A DNA stretch of 64,000 nt from Actinoalloteichus hoggarensis (GTDB taxonomy: Bacteria > Actinomycetota > Actinomycetes > Mycobacteriales > Pseudonocardiaceae). A program made the position numbers and the translations under genes. The stretch covers positions 3,658,001 to 3,722,000 of the forward strand of contig NZ_CP022521.1 of NCBI RefSeq assembly GCF_002234535.1, in the 5' to 3' direction. How positions within the stretch are numbered: position 1 is the first letter of the stretch; each line of letters begins with the position of its first letter. Below the pieces are notes generated by a model. It was not told where the DNA came from and made no database searches. It saw only the letters and a list, made by a program, of their open reading frames with translations. Shown here in pieces: positions 11,819-20,198 of the stretch.

Positions 11819-12349
11819 TCAGCCGCTGATGCGATCCGCCGTCGCGATCTCGACGACCGCCCGCGGCGGGACGACGTCGACACCGCGGGACGACGTCGGC
11901 TCCGCTCCGGGATCGGTGAGCCGCCGTCGATGGTCGCGGGCCCGCGTGGGCAGGTTCCAGCCCAGGACGCCGACGGCCTCGCCCGGACGGTGGCGAACCG
12001 CGACGAAGCGACACGCGGCGACGTCGCCCGCCCCGATCGTCACGTCGGGGTCGCCGCCGGGCGGCCCGTGCGTCTGAAGCCGCGCGTCGAACCGGTCCGT
12101 GGAGAAGCAGGGCACCGGGGCGTCGGCGCGGCCGGGCCGCCGAGGACAGGCCGGATGTTCAGGGCGCCGAGCGCCTCCCGAGGCACCGCCGAGGACCTGT
12201 TCGGACAGCGGGGTCCGATCGGAGGGCGGGTACGGCTCGGCGTCGAGGAGTGTCGGCGCGCCTGCGTTGCCCGTGCGGCGCGGCGCCGCCGCGGTGGCGC
12301 GCCCGGCCGCGGACGCGTCGACCACCACGATCCCGCCGGGAGGCGTCAC
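11819..12349 (-). pseudogene. ferredoxin reductase with large internal deletion
   Basis: A GTG at 12349 overlaps the ferredoxin stop as GTGA. The first 55 residues resemble the FAD-binding start of ferredoxin--NAD(P) reductases (IVVVDASAAGRATA, then LLDAEPYPPSDRTPLSEQVL). The frame then jumps directly to the family C-terminus (VPCFSTDRFDARLQ, RFVAVRHRPGEAVGVLGWN). Full-length members have about 400 residues; here only 176 remain, and the NAD(P)-binding domain and the second FAD motif are missing. The normal GxSAAG reads D-A-S-A-A-G. Both ends are in one frame, so the loss is an in-frame deletion rather than a frameshift. It is almost certainly inactive, so a reductase encoded elsewhere must serve the ferredoxin. 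Confidence 0.7.
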
Positions 12350-12546
12350 GCCGTCCCGCTGAGCTGGATCGCCGATGCCGGGCACACGTCGGCGGCCTCG
12401 CGCACCCGGTCGTGGACGTCCGCGGCGGGCTGGGCATCGAGCAGCATCACGATGCCGTCCTCGTCACGCTGGTCGAACACCTCCGGGGCGACGAGGACGC
12501 AGGAGCCCGCGCCGCAGCATTTGTCCTGGTCCACTGAGATCCTCAT
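12346..12546 (-). CDS. [3Fe-4S] ferredoxin
   Basis: A 66-aa ferredoxin of the kind paired with actinomycete P450s. The cluster ligands are read from DKCCGAGSCVL and the later DVCPASAIQL; the pattern Cys-x2-x-x2-Cys...Cys-Pro, with Ala/Gly where a fourth Cys would sit, fits a [3Fe-4S] cluster. The ATG at 12546 has GGAGG upstream. It follows the TetR gene by 53 bases and is coupled by GTGA to the ferredoxin reductase remnant. It should shuttle electrons to the P450 downstream. Confidence 0.9.
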   Translation of the reverse strand: MRISVDQDKCCGAGSCVLVAPEVFDQRDEDGIVMLLDAQPAADVHDRVREAADVCPASAIQLSGTA

Positions 12547-12599
12547 CGAATGCCCTCCTCATGGCGGCGGGCGGCGGCTCGCGGCGCCCGCCAGTCGTG

Positions 12600-13265
12600 T
12601 CACTCGTCGATCACACGGCGGTCGCTCGTGACCGGCGCCATCCACATCCCGGTGATCGCGTCGATCAATCCGGTCGCGGCGTCCTCCCAGGTGTTCCGGA
12701 CCGTGAGCGTTCCCTCCGCCAGGGCGCGTTCCCGCTCCGCGCAGGTGTGGGACATCAGGTAGCGGGCCATCGCGCCGCGTTCGAGGTGCACGGGCAGCGG
12801 CAGCTCCGGCAGACAGCGGTTGAGCCCGTCGATCACCTGCTGGATGGGCGTGGTGCTCAGCGCCTCCTCGACGATGATCCGCCGCAGACCGGGGTCGGTC
12901 ATCACCTGCGCGCCGAACCGCGCGTACCAGGTGGGGCCGCCCAGTTCCGCCAGGTGCTCGGTGAAGGGCCGCACCAGACAGGCCACCCAGTCTCGGACCT
13001 CGTCGCTGTCACCGATCTCGGCGAGCATGCGGACACGGACGGCCTCCATCGGCTCGGCGTGGCGGCGCACGATGGCGCGGACGAGGTCGGTCTTGGTGCC
13101 GAAGTGGTAGCCGACCGCGAAGTTGTTGCCCTGCCCGGCGGCCTCGCCGACCTGACGGTTGGACACCGCGTACACCCCGTGCTCGGCGAACAGCCGCTCG
13201 GCCGCGCTCAGGATCGCCTCCCGCGTCCCCTCGACCTGCTCGGCTCTTCTCGTTCTGGCCGCCAT
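12600..13265 (-). CDS. TetR family transcriptional regulator
   Basis: A 221-aa TetR repressor with the helix-turn-helix at about residues 12-58 (ILSAAERLFAEHGVYAVSNR, then GYHFGTKTDLV). I take the ATG at 13265; a GTG three codons upstream is also possible. It is the first recognisable gene of the ferredoxin-P450 operon. Operator O2 lies about 300 bases upstream and O3 faces the MFS gene, so this protein is the best candidate to bind the AGTCA-N6-TGACT sites. The CamR repressor of camphor genes is a family analogue, but the inducer here is unknown. Confidence 0.88.
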   Translation of the reverse strand: MAARTRRAEQVEGTREAILSAAERLFAEHGVYAVSNRQVGEAAGQGNNFAVGYHFGTKTDLVRAIVRRHAEPMEAVRVRMLAEIGDSDEVRDWVACLVRPFTEHLAELGGPTWYARFGAQVMTDPGLRRIIVEEALSTTPIQQVIDGLNRCLPELPLPVHLERGAMARYLMSHTCAERERALAEGTLTVRNTWEDAATGLIDAITGMWMAPVTSDRRVIDE

Positions 13266-13267
13266 CG

Positions 13268-13507
13268 TCACCACCGCGCCGCTGCGTCGTGCCGCCGGAC
13301 GGCGCGGTGACCGGTGCGAGCGGACCCGTTGGGGGGAGGAGACCCGGGTCGGGCGGGTCGAAGTCCCGTGGAGTCCCCTCGACCGCGACCTGGTGCCGCA
13401 GCGGAGAACCTCGGTGGCGATACCGGGCGCGGGCGTGCCTGCCGCCCGGCGGCCCCGAGGTCGGTGCTCGGGTGGTTCAGCGCCTGCCGCGCGTCGCTCG
13501 GCGTCAT
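13268..13507 (-). CDS. possible small ORF with strong ribosome binding site, unknown
   Basis: A 79-aa frame beginning with ATG at 13507 directly after GGAGGAGACCCC, one of the best ribosome binding sites in this stretch, and 56 bases downstream of operator O2. Its stop at 13268 lies two bases before the TetR ATG. The first 15 residues (MTPSDARQALNHPST) look natural, but the rest is Arg/Pro-rich like non-coding frames. It may be a leader peptide coupled to the regulator or the start of a broken gene. I do not recognise it. Confidence 0.3.
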   Translation of the reverse strand: MTPSDARQALNHPSTDLGAAGRQARPRPVSPPRFSAAAPGRGRGDSTGLRPARPGSPPPNGSARTGHRAVRRHDAAARW

Positions 13508-13562
13508 GGGGTCTCCTCCAGTGGATCTCGATCGACTCAGGCTAGGCGGGGCGCTCGAGTTG

Positions 13563-13578
13563 AGTCAAGCGACTGACT
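13563..13578. promoter_or_regulatory. palindromic operator O2 (AGTCA-N6-TGACT)
   Basis: AGTCA-AGCGAC-TGACT followed by TTAA, 300 bases upstream of the TetR start and oriented towards the TetR-ferredoxin-P450 operon. It is almost identical to O1 (8535) and O3 (13916). Autoregulation of the TetR operon is the simplest reading. Confidence 0.65.
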
Positions 13579-13915
13579 TAACGCTTTCGGTGGACGCACC
13601 CCGAACCGGAGGTCACCCATTCTCGAGAAGCACGCCACGGCGTCCGACCCCGTGCCGCCGATCCTTCGACCAGCGCGACACCGCGACCGAGATCGATGAT
13701 CGATCCGTCCGGACGCGAGCCCCGACGACCGCGTCGTCGACCACACGGCGGGCGCCGCGGCACGGCGCAGCTCCGCCTGGGACCGAGAGTCGACCGGTGG
13801 CACGTGGCGCGATCCCGCGGCGCCCGCCAGAGTCGAGGACGGCGGGCACGACGGGCCCGGGGCCGCCGTGTCGGCGACGCGGTGGATCGTCGTCCGATCA
13901 CCTCCGGCTAATCTA

Positions 13916-13931
13916 AGTCAATCGACTGATT
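13916..13931. promoter_or_regulatory. palindromic operator O3 (AGTCA-N6-TGATT)
   Basis: AGTCA-ATCGAC-TGATT followed by TAA, 40 bases before the MFS start. It differs from O1 and O2 at one base of the right half-site and one or two centre bases. It is well placed to block the MFS promoter. Confidence 0.65.
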
Positions 13932-13970
13932 TAATCGTCTCTCACCCGCGTCAGGACGAAAGGCTTCACC

Positions 13971-15443
13971 ATGTCGAGTGCCTCGACACGAACCACCGAC
14001 GCCGGAACGGTCGCTCCACCCCGCACCAACGTCGTCGTCTCGGTGCTGGCGATGGCGGGCATCGTCGTGGCGCTGATGCAGACCCTCGTCATCCCGCTGA
14101 TCCCCGAGCTGCCCCGACTGCTGGACGCCACCACGTCCGACGCGAGCTGGGTGATCACCGCGACCCTGCTGTCCGCCGCCGTCGCCACCCCCACGGTGGG
14201 CAGATTGGGCGACATGTACGGCAAGAGACGCATGCTGCTGGTGAGCCTGATCCTGCTGGTGGCGGGTTCGGTCATCGGCGCGCTCAGCAACACGCTGGCG
14301 CCCATGATCGTCGGCCGCGTCCTTCAAGGACTCGCCGCGGGCGTGATCCCGCTGGGCATCAGCATCATGCGCGATGAACTGCCCGCCGAACGGCTGGGCG
14401 CCGCGACCGCGCTGATGAGCGCGTCCCTCGGCGTCGGCGGGGCGCTCGGGCTGCCGACGGCGGCCCTGCTGGCGGAGTACACCGACTGGCACGTGCTGTT
14501 CTGGGCGTCGGCGCTGCTGGGCGCCCTCGCCGCCGCCCTGGTCTTCACGCTGGTCCCCGAATCCCGGGTCCGCACCGGCGGCCGCTTCGACCTCGTCGGC
14601 GCGATCGGCCTGTCCATCGCGTTGATCTGTCTGCTGCTGGCCGTCTCCAAGGGCGCCGACTGGGGCTGGACCAGCGGACTCACCACCACGCTGTTCGTCG
14701 TCACCGCCGTGGTCCTCGCCGGCTGGGGCTGGTGGGAGCTGCGGAACCGGCAGCCGTTGGTGGACCTGCGCACCACGCTGCGTCGTCAGGTGCTGCTGAC
14801 CAACCTCGCCTCGGCGGTGTTCGGGTTCTCCATGTTCGCGATGTCGCTCGTGCTGCCGCAACTGCTCCAGCTGCCCACGGCCACCGGATACGGGCTGGGG
14901 CAGCCGATGATGACCGTGGGCCTGGTCATGGCGCCGTCCGGACTGGTCATGATGGCCATGGCCCCGGTGTCCGCGCGGATCTCGCGGCTGCGCGGGCCGA
15001 GGACGACGCTGATGGTCGGCGCCGTCGTGGTGGCGGCGGGCTACGGACTGAGCATCGTGCTGATGTCGGCGCTCTGGCAACTGATGTTGATCTCCAGCAT
15101 CATCGGCGCGGGTATCGGCATCGCCTATGGGGCGATGCCCGCACTGGTCATGTCGGCCGTGCCCGTGTCGGAGACGGCCGCCGCCAACAGTCTCAACACG
15201 CTGATGCGCTCGATCGGCACCTCGTTGTCCAGCGCGGTCGCGGGCGTCGTCCTGGCCCAGCTGACGATCACCGTCGGCACCGCCGCCGTCCCGTCGCAGA
15301 ACGGCTTCCGGGTGGTCATGGCGATCGGGGCGGGCGCGGCGTTGGCCGCCGCCGTCATCGCCGCCTTCCTGCCGAGGCGACGACCGGGCGCACCGCCCTC
15401 GGGCACGCCGGAGAGGCCCGCGCCCGCCGAGGTCGCGAGCTGA
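13971..15443 (+). CDS. MFS transporter, DHA2-type drug/metabolite exporter
   Basis: A 490-aa major facilitator protein with about 14 hydrophobic segments. The first begins at residue 23 (VVVSVLAMAGIVVALMQTLV), and the loop-2 signature is GRLGDMYGKRRM. WVITATLLSAAVATP and GRVLQGLAAGVIP match the drug:H+ antiporter-2 pattern. It should export a small hydrophobic compound using the proton gradient. AAAGG lies before the ATG at 13971, and operator O3 is 40 bases upstream, placing it in the same regulon as the P450 and monooxygenase. The substrate may be the pathway substrate or a toxic intermediate. Confidence 0.9.
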   Translation: MSSASTRTTDAGTVAPPRTNVVVSVLAMAGIVVALMQTLVIPLIPELPRLLDATTSDASWVITATLLSAAVATPTVGRLGDMYGKRRMLLVSLILLVAGSVIGALSNTLAPMIVGRVLQGLAAGVIPLGISIMRDELPAERLGAATALMSASLGVGGALGLPTAALLAEYTDWHVLFWASALLGALAAALVFTLVPESRVRTGGRFDLVGAIGLSIALICLLLAVSKGADWGWTSGLTTTLFVVTAVVLAGWGWWELRNRQPLVDLRTTLRRQVLLTNLASAVFGFSMFAMSLVLPQLLQLPTATGYGLGQPMMTVGLVMAPSGLVMMAMAPVSARISRLRGPRTTLMVGAVVVAAGYGLSIVLMSALWQLMLISSIIGAGIGIAYGAMPALVMSAVPVSETAAANSLNTLMRSIGTSLSSAVAGVVLAQLTITVGTAAVPSQNGFRVVMAIGAGAALAAAVIAAFLPRRRPGAPPSGTPERPAPAEVAS

Positions 15444-15450
15444 CCGCGGC

Positions 15451-15479
15451 CGGGTGGGGCGGCCTGTGCCCCCCACCCG
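15451..15479. terminator. hairpin between convergent MFS and MerR genes
   Basis: CGGGTGGGG at 15451-15459 pairs with CCCCACCCG at 15471-15479 across an 11-base loop, 8 bases after the MFS stop. It could terminate transcription from both sides. Confidence 0.55.
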
Positions 15480-15603
15480 CGCAGGCTCCCGTCTGACGGG
15501 GCGGGTACGCCGAACCGGGGCGACGCCGACCTGATCATGGCCGCGGCGGCCGCGCTCCTACCGCGGCCGGCACCGAGACGGAAGGAGGGCCGGGCCGCGG
15601 AGG

Positions 15604-15948
15604 TCAGGAGGTGGTGGCCGCCACCAGACCCGCGAGCGCGGACCGGGCGTTGCTCAGGGTGGCGATCCGGCCGTCCAACCCGTGAAGCTGCTCCAGCAGC
15701 AGCTCCGCCGCACAGCGGTTCAGCTCCGGCCCCGGCCCCTCCACACAGGGCATCAGGTCGCGGATGACACTGGTCGGCAGCCCGGCGGCGAGCAGAGTCC
15801 TGATGTGGCCGACCACGATCGGGGCGTCCTCGCCGTAGCGGCGATGCCCCGTCCCGACCCGCCGGGTCTGGAGCAGCCCCTGCTCCTCGTAGTAACGCAG
15901 CAGGCGCGGACCGACCCCGGTCACCCGCGCGAGCTCGCCGATCCTCAT
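15604..15948 (-). CDS. MerR family transcriptional regulator
   Basis: A 114-aa short MerR protein. The winged helix-turn-helix is at the N-terminus (MRIGELARVTGVGPRLLRYYEEQGLL), followed by wing residues GHRRYGEDA and a coiled-coil tail (residues 85-110). No metal-binding Cys cluster is seen beyond single Cys residues, so it is not a classic metal sensor. It is divergent from the aminotransferase class IV gene, with a 24-bp palindrome between them that is probably its operator. Effector unknown. Confidence 0.88.
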   Translation of the reverse strand: MRIGELARVTGVGPRLLRYYEEQGLLQTRRVGTGHRRYGEDAPIVVGHIRTLLAAGLPTSVIRDLMPCVEGPGPELNRCAAELLLEQLHGLDGRIATLSNARSALAGLVAATTS

Positions 15949-15975
15949 GCCGTGTGACCTACCTCATCCGCGCTT

Positions 15976-15999
15976 GAATCTCACATGCATGTCAGATTC
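15976..15999. promoter_or_regulatory. 24-bp palindrome, MerR-type operator
   Basis: GAATCT at 15976-15981 and AGATTC at 15994-15999 frame a near-perfect 24-bp dyad centred on CATGCATG. It lies in the 64-base gap between the divergent MerR and aminotransferase genes, where MerR proteins bind to unwind a long-spaced promoter. Because it covers the upstream ATG at 15989, I prefer the start at 16013 for the aminotransferase. Confidence 0.65.
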
Positions 16000-16012
16000 T
16001 ACGGTGGCAGGC

Positions 16013-16816
16013 ATGACCGCCTACGTCGTCCACCGACAGGATCGCCCGGCCACCGCCGCGGAGCTGACGCCCCTCGCCTTCGCCGGATACGCGCACTTCA
16101 CGGCCATGCAGGTACGCGACGGCCGCGTCCGAGGCCTCGACCTGCACCTGGAGCGGCTGCGCTCGGCCTCGGTCGAGCTGTTCGGCCGGGCGCTGCCCGA
16201 CGAACGAGTCCGCACGGCGCTGCGGACGGCGATCGCCGCGGGCCCGGCCGACCTCTCCCTGACCGCGACCGTGTACTCGCCCGCAGGGGAGTTCGTCGTG
16301 GCGGGCGAGGACGTCGAACCCGACCTGCTGGTCCGCACCGCGGTCGCCGCGGCCGGCCCGGCGGGGCCGCTGACCCTGGCCGTCGTCGAGCACGAACGGG
16401 ATCTGCCCTCGATCAAGCACGTCGGCGAGGTCGGCAAGACCTACCTCCTACGGCAGGCCGCGGCGCGGGGCTTCGACGACGCCGCGTTCCTCGACCGGCG
16501 AGGCAGGCTGAGCGAGGGCACGATCTGGAACCTCGCCTTCTGGGACGGCGCCGAGGTGATCTGGCCGGACGCCGCGCTGCTGACGGGGACCACGATGGGC
16601 GTCGTCCGCAGACAACTCGACCGGCTCGGCGTCGGTCAGCGTGTCCAGCAGATCACCCCGGCGGACCTGCCCGCCCTCGCCGGCGCGGTGGTCATGAACT
16701 CGTGGACGCCGGGCGTGCCGGTGCACCGGATCGGATCGACGTCCCTGCCCGCCGCGCCGGTCTTCCTCGACCTGCTGCATCGGGCCTGGCGAGCCGAGTC
16801 GCCCGCCGCCCCGTGA
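16013..16816 (+). CDS. aminotransferase class IV family protein
   Basis: A 267-aa PLP enzyme of fold type IV (branched-chain aminotransferase / aminodeoxychorismate lyase group). The Schiff-base Lys is most likely in PSIKHVGEVGKTYL, and the downstream EGTIWNLAFWDG matches the family E-x-x-x-x-N motif; LTGTTMGVVRR lies near the phosphate site. The AHFTAMQVRDGRVRGLDLHLERL segment is the usual start. It stands under the divergent MerR operator. The precise amino donor is not decidable. The start at 16013 leaves the operator outside the gene. Confidence 0.85.
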   Translation: MTAYVVHRQDRPATAAELTPLAFAGYAHFTAMQVRDGRVRGLDLHLERLRSASVELFGRALPDERVRTALRTAIAAGPADLSLTATVYSPAGEFVVAGEDVEPDLLVRTAVAAAGPAGPLTLAVVEHERDLPSIKHVGEVGKTYLLRQAAARGFDDAAFLDRRGRLSEGTIWNLAFWDGAEVIWPDAALLTGTTMGVVRRQLDRLGVGQRVQQITPADLPALAGAVVMNSWTPGVPVHRIGSTSLPAAPVFLDLLHRAWRAESPAAP

Positions 16817-17002
16817 TCGCCGGCCGTCCCGTGACCGAGCCCCGCCTGTGACCTGCTGTTCCGTGGGGGCGACGACACCGGCTCGTCCCGGCACGATCGG
16901 TGTTCCGCCGCCACCACCGGCCGGCATGACCGGGCGCGACCCCACCGGCCGGCGCGGCCCCGACGGCGCCGCCACGCATCCGCCGGCTGCGTCGGGACGC
17001 CC

Positions 17003-17857
17003 TCAGCGCGGCGGCGAGGCCAGCACGGCCGCCAGCTCGTCGGGACGAGCGAGGAACGGGCTGTGGTCGCCGGGCAGGGTGTGCACCGTGAACGGCCGGG
17101 CGGGCATCGCCTCGTCGGCCTCGGCGATCATGAGGTCCTGCGCGGCGGGCAGGAACGCGCGATCGTCCGCGCAGCGCACGAACGTGCGCGGGATGCTCCC
17201 CCAGCCGTTCCCGGTCAGGGAGATCGGGCTGCTCGGGACGGCCAACGGCAGGTCCGTGCTCAGCGTGGACCGCCACCGGTCGACCCGCTCGACGGGGAGG
17301 TCGGCGTGATAGGTCTGGTGGAGCTCGTCGACATAGGACAGTTCTGTCGAGAGCGGGTCGAGCCGGATCGCGCCGAGCGCCCCCGGGTCGCCGATCGTCA
17401 GGCCCGGCCCCCGGTCGAGGGTGTTCTCCGGCGAGTTCGCGTAGTCGAGGAAGCTCGGCCTGCCCGCCGGGACGAAGGCCGACAGGTAGACGATCCGGTC
17501 GACGAGTTCGGGGGCCTGCTCGGCGGCCAGCGAGGCGGGCCCGCCACCCGCGCTGTGCGCGACGAGGACGACCGACCGCGCGCCGCCTCGGACCGAACGC
17601 AGCGTGCTCAGCACGGCGTCGGCGCAGTCCTGCATCGTCAGTCCGGCCAGCGCCGACTTCTCGGTGCGCATCGCGTCCCGGCCGCCGGTCAGGTAGCCGG
17701 TGGGCAGCGGAGCGTCGAAACCGTGGCCGGGGAGGTCCACCGCGACGCTCGCGACGCCCCGCGCGGCCAGCGCACGCTGCGTCGGAACCCAGTGCCACGA
17801 GCTGTGCCAGGCGCCGTGGACGAGGACGAACATCGTCTCGATCGGTTGTGCGGTCAT
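17003..17857 (-). CDS. alpha/beta hydrolase (salicylate esterase/HNL-like)
   Basis: A 284-aa alpha/beta hydrolase. The start VLVHGAWHSSWHW and the DLPGHG segment are typical of the esterase/hydroxynitrile-lyase-like branch. The nucleophile elbow is AHSAGGGPA, the catalytic His lies in LPGDHSPFLARPDELA, and the acid is in the preceding region RCADDRAFLP. The ATG at 17857 was chosen over in-frame upstream codons because homology starts there. It is divergent from a LysR regulator with a perfect LysR-type box between them, so it is probably activated by that regulator. Confidence 0.87.
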   Translation of the reverse strand: MTAQPIETMFVLVHGAWHSSWHWVPTQRALAARGVASVAVDLPGHGFDAPLPTGYLTGGRDAMRTEKSALAGLTMQDCADAVLSTLRSVRGGARSVVLVAHSAGGGPASLAAEQAPELVDRIVYLSAFVPAGRPSFLDYANSPENTLDRGPGLTIGDPGALGAIRLDPLSTELSYVDELHQTYHADLPVERVDRWRSTLSTDLPLAVPSSPISLTGNGWGSIPRTFVRCADDRAFLPAAQDLMIAEADEAMPARPFTVHTLPGDHSPFLARPDELAAVLASPPR

Positions 17858-17917
17858 GCGCTCATTCCAGCCTCGGCGGACTCCCGCCTCCACCGACATG
17901 TCCGACACACCGTCACG

Positions 17918-17936
17918 CGATACTTGTCGGGTATCG
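17918..17936. promoter_or_regulatory. LysR-type box CGATAC-N7-GTATCG
   Basis: A perfect interrupted palindrome, CGATAC at 17918-17923 and GTATCG at 17931-17936. It contains the T-N11-A core expected for LysR regulators and sits between the divergent hydrolase and lysR-family genes, 25 bases before the regulator start. Confidence 0.7.
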
Positions 17937-17960
17937 CCGCTGTTCGAAAGAGGCCGCGTC

Positions 17961-18890
17961 ATGGAGGCACGTCAACTGCGCTACGCGGTGGCGCTGGCCG
18001 AGCACCAGCACTTCGGCCGTGCGGCGGCGGCTGTCGGGATCGCCCAGCCGCCGTTGTCGAAGCAGATCGCCGCCCTGGAGCGGGAGATGGGCGCCCGGCT
18101 GTTCGACCGGACGACGCACGGCGTCTTCCCGACGGCGGCGGGCGAGGCGTTCCTCGTGCGCGCGCATCGGGCACTGGCGGAGATGTCCGCCGCCGCCGTC
18201 GACTCCGGACGGGCCGCCCGCGGCGAGACGGGCATGCTGCGCATCGGCTTCGTGGCCTCGGCGCTGCTGGAACCGCTGCCCCGCGTACTGGTCCGATTCG
18301 GACGGGACCGGCCGGACGTGCGGCTGAGCCTGCATGAGATGTCGACGAGCCGGAGCACCGCCGCGCTGGTCAGCGGTGAACTGGACATCGCGATCGGGCT
18401 CGGCTCGCCCCGAGGGCCGGGCGTGGAGTCCCTCGCCTGGGCACCGCTCGGCCAGGACCGTCTGGTGGCCGCGGTGGCCCGGTCGCATCCCTATGCCGGG
18501 CAGCAGACGATCGGCCTCGGCCAACTCCGACGGCAGCACCTCATCATCTCCGCGGGTGAGGACGAGCCCGCCGTGATCGGCACGCTGCGCGCCCTCTTCG
18601 GCGCGGACACCGGGGCGCTGGAGGGCGCCACGGTCGCGCGGGACGTCCACACCATCGCGGGCCTGGCCGCCTGCGGCGTCGGCGTCGGCCTCGGCCCCGC
18701 CCGGATGCGCATGATCGCCAGGCCCGATCTGTGGTTCTGCTCGGTGACCCCGCACACGCTCCTGCCCGACCTCACGCTGTCCTTCCGCGCGGCCGAAGGC
18801 TCCCCCGTGCTGGCGGCCTTCCTCGACACGCTTCGTGGCCACTGCGCGGACATCGACGACGCACTGGCTCGGCAGCTCGGCCCGGGGTGA
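17961..18890 (+). CDS. LysR family transcriptional regulator
   Basis: A 309-aa LysR protein with the winged helix-turn-helix in the first 60 residues (ALAEHQHFGRAAAAVGIAQP, then LEREMGARLFDRTT). The effector-binding domain starts near residue 90 (LRIGFVASALLEPLPRVL). GAAAGAGG precedes the ATG at 17961. It probably activates the divergent alpha/beta hydrolase gene through the box at 17918. The effector is unknown. Confidence 0.92.
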   Translation: MEARQLRYAVALAEHQHFGRAAAAVGIAQPPLSKQIAALEREMGARLFDRTTHGVFPTAAGEAFLVRAHRALAEMSAAAVDSGRAARGETGMLRIGFVASALLEPLPRVLVRFGRDRPDVRLSLHEMSTSRSTAALVSGELDIAIGLGSPRGPGVESLAWAPLGQDRLVAAVARSHPYAGQQTIGLGQLRRQHLIISAGEDEPAVIGTLRALFGADTGALEGATVARDVHTIAGLAACGVGVGLGPARMRMIARPDLWFCSVTPHTLLPDLTLSFRAAEGSPVLAAFLDTLRGHCADIDDALARQLGPG

Positions 18891-19181
18891 CGCCGCACGC
18901 CGCCCACCCTGTGCCGCTGCCACCCGTGCCGTGCCCGGTCGCCCCGTGCCCTGCCACGCGGCCGTGTCCGGCGGCCGCCGCGCCGCCTCGGCCGTGCCGA
19001 GCGATCCGCCGGGCCGGTCGGCCTCGCCGCCGTTCCGGCCGATCATGCCCTGGCGCCATGACGGGAAGGTGGAGTCGGGGGCCGCTGCCTGCGTCGTGTG
19101 CCGCCCCGGTTCGACGAGACCGTGGGCGCCGACCACGCTGTTGACCGTCGCCGCGCGTGCCTCTTATCGTCGTGGCGGGGG

Positions 19182-20198
19182 ATGAGCCTGCGGCGGGAGT
19201 GGATGGTTCTGGACGCACTCGACCCCGACACGACGTCTGGCCTGGTGTATCGGACGCTCGTCAGCCGTCCCCGCGCCCGTCTCGACGAACTCGTCGCCGA
19301 GACGGGACTCGACGTCGACGTCCTGCACGAGGTGCTGCGGCGACTCGCCGCCGAACACGTGACGACGCGCCTGGACGACGGCCGATGGGAGGCGCGTTCC
19401 CCCGCCGAGATCACCGGGAACATCGGGAACCGGAACACCGGGGGGACTCCCGAGACACTGCCGCGGCGTGACGTCGTCCGGCGCGCGGAGCTGTGTCGAT
19501 CCGTCGTGGAGCTGGAACGGGTCTTCCGGATCGCCCGCCGAGACGGCAGGCGCACCGAGCCGCTGGAGGCGATCGACGATCCCCGCCGCATGCTCGCCGT
19601 CCTTCGGCGGCTGCGAGCCGGCACGCGCCGGGAGCTGCGGGTCATCGACCGGCCGCCGTACTTCGCGCCGCCGCCGTACCTCGCCGCGCCGGACGGGAGC
19701 CGGCCCGCCCCGCAGGCCGCCGGGCCCGCCTGCCGCACGATCTACCCAGAGTCGGCGTTCGCCGGATCGCGGGCCCCCGATACGGCGGCGCTGGTCAAGG
19801 CGGGCGGACAGGCACGCCTGCTGCGGGACCCGCCCCTGCGGCTGGTGATCGCCGACGACGACCTCGCCGTGGTGACGGCCCGGGCCGAGGACGACTCGGG
19901 GCCGGTGTCGCTGGTCGTCCGCCGGTCCGGCCTGTTGACGGTGCTGGCCGACACCTTCGAGACGCTGTGGCGGCTCGCGACTCCCGTCTCGACCGTCGGC
20001 GGGGACCGACTGGACGACGAGCGCGACCGTCGCATCCTCACGTTGTTGGCGGGCGGCGCCACCGACGACGCGATCGCCCGCAGACTGGCGTTGTCCCGCC
20101 GCACCGTCGTCCGCCGGGTCGCGGCGCTGCTCGACCGTCTCGGCGCCGCCACCCGATTCCAGGCGGGCGTCCAGGCAGCCCGGCGCGGGTGGCTCTGA
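19182..20198 (+). CDS. TrmB-like / LuxR-type helix-turn-helix regulator
   Basis: A 338-aa regulator with two DNA-binding regions: an N-terminal winged helix of TrmB/MarR type (residues 15-70, LVSRPRARLDELVAETGLDV) and a C-terminal LuxR-type helix-turn-helix (ILTLLAGGATDDAIARRLAL, then SRRTVVRRVAALLDRLGA). The middle resembles the non-catalytic PLD-like region of actinomycete regulators of this build. An alternative start is the ATG at 19203. It stands alone, and its target is unknown. Confidence 0.75.
   Translation: MSLRREWMVLDALDPDTTSGLVYRTLVSRPRARLDELVAETGLDVDVLHEVLRRLAAEHVTTRLDDGRWEARSPAEITGNIGNRNTGGTPETLPRRDVVRRAELCRSVVELERVFRIARRDGRRTEPLEAIDDPRRMLAVLRRLRAGTRRELRVIDRPPYFAPPPYLAAPDGSRPAPQAAGPACRTIYPESAFAGSRAPDTAALVKAGGQARLLRDPPLRLVIADDDLAVVTARAEDDSGPVSLVVRRSGLLTVLADTFETLWRLATPVSTVGGDRLDDERDRRILTLLAGGATDDAIARRLALSRRTVVRRVAALLDRLGAATRFQAGVQAARRGWL

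Noticed and set aside
13908-15476. 522-aa minus-strand frame
   Set aside because: Antisense to the MFS transporter, with His/Gly/Arg-rich low-complexity translation.
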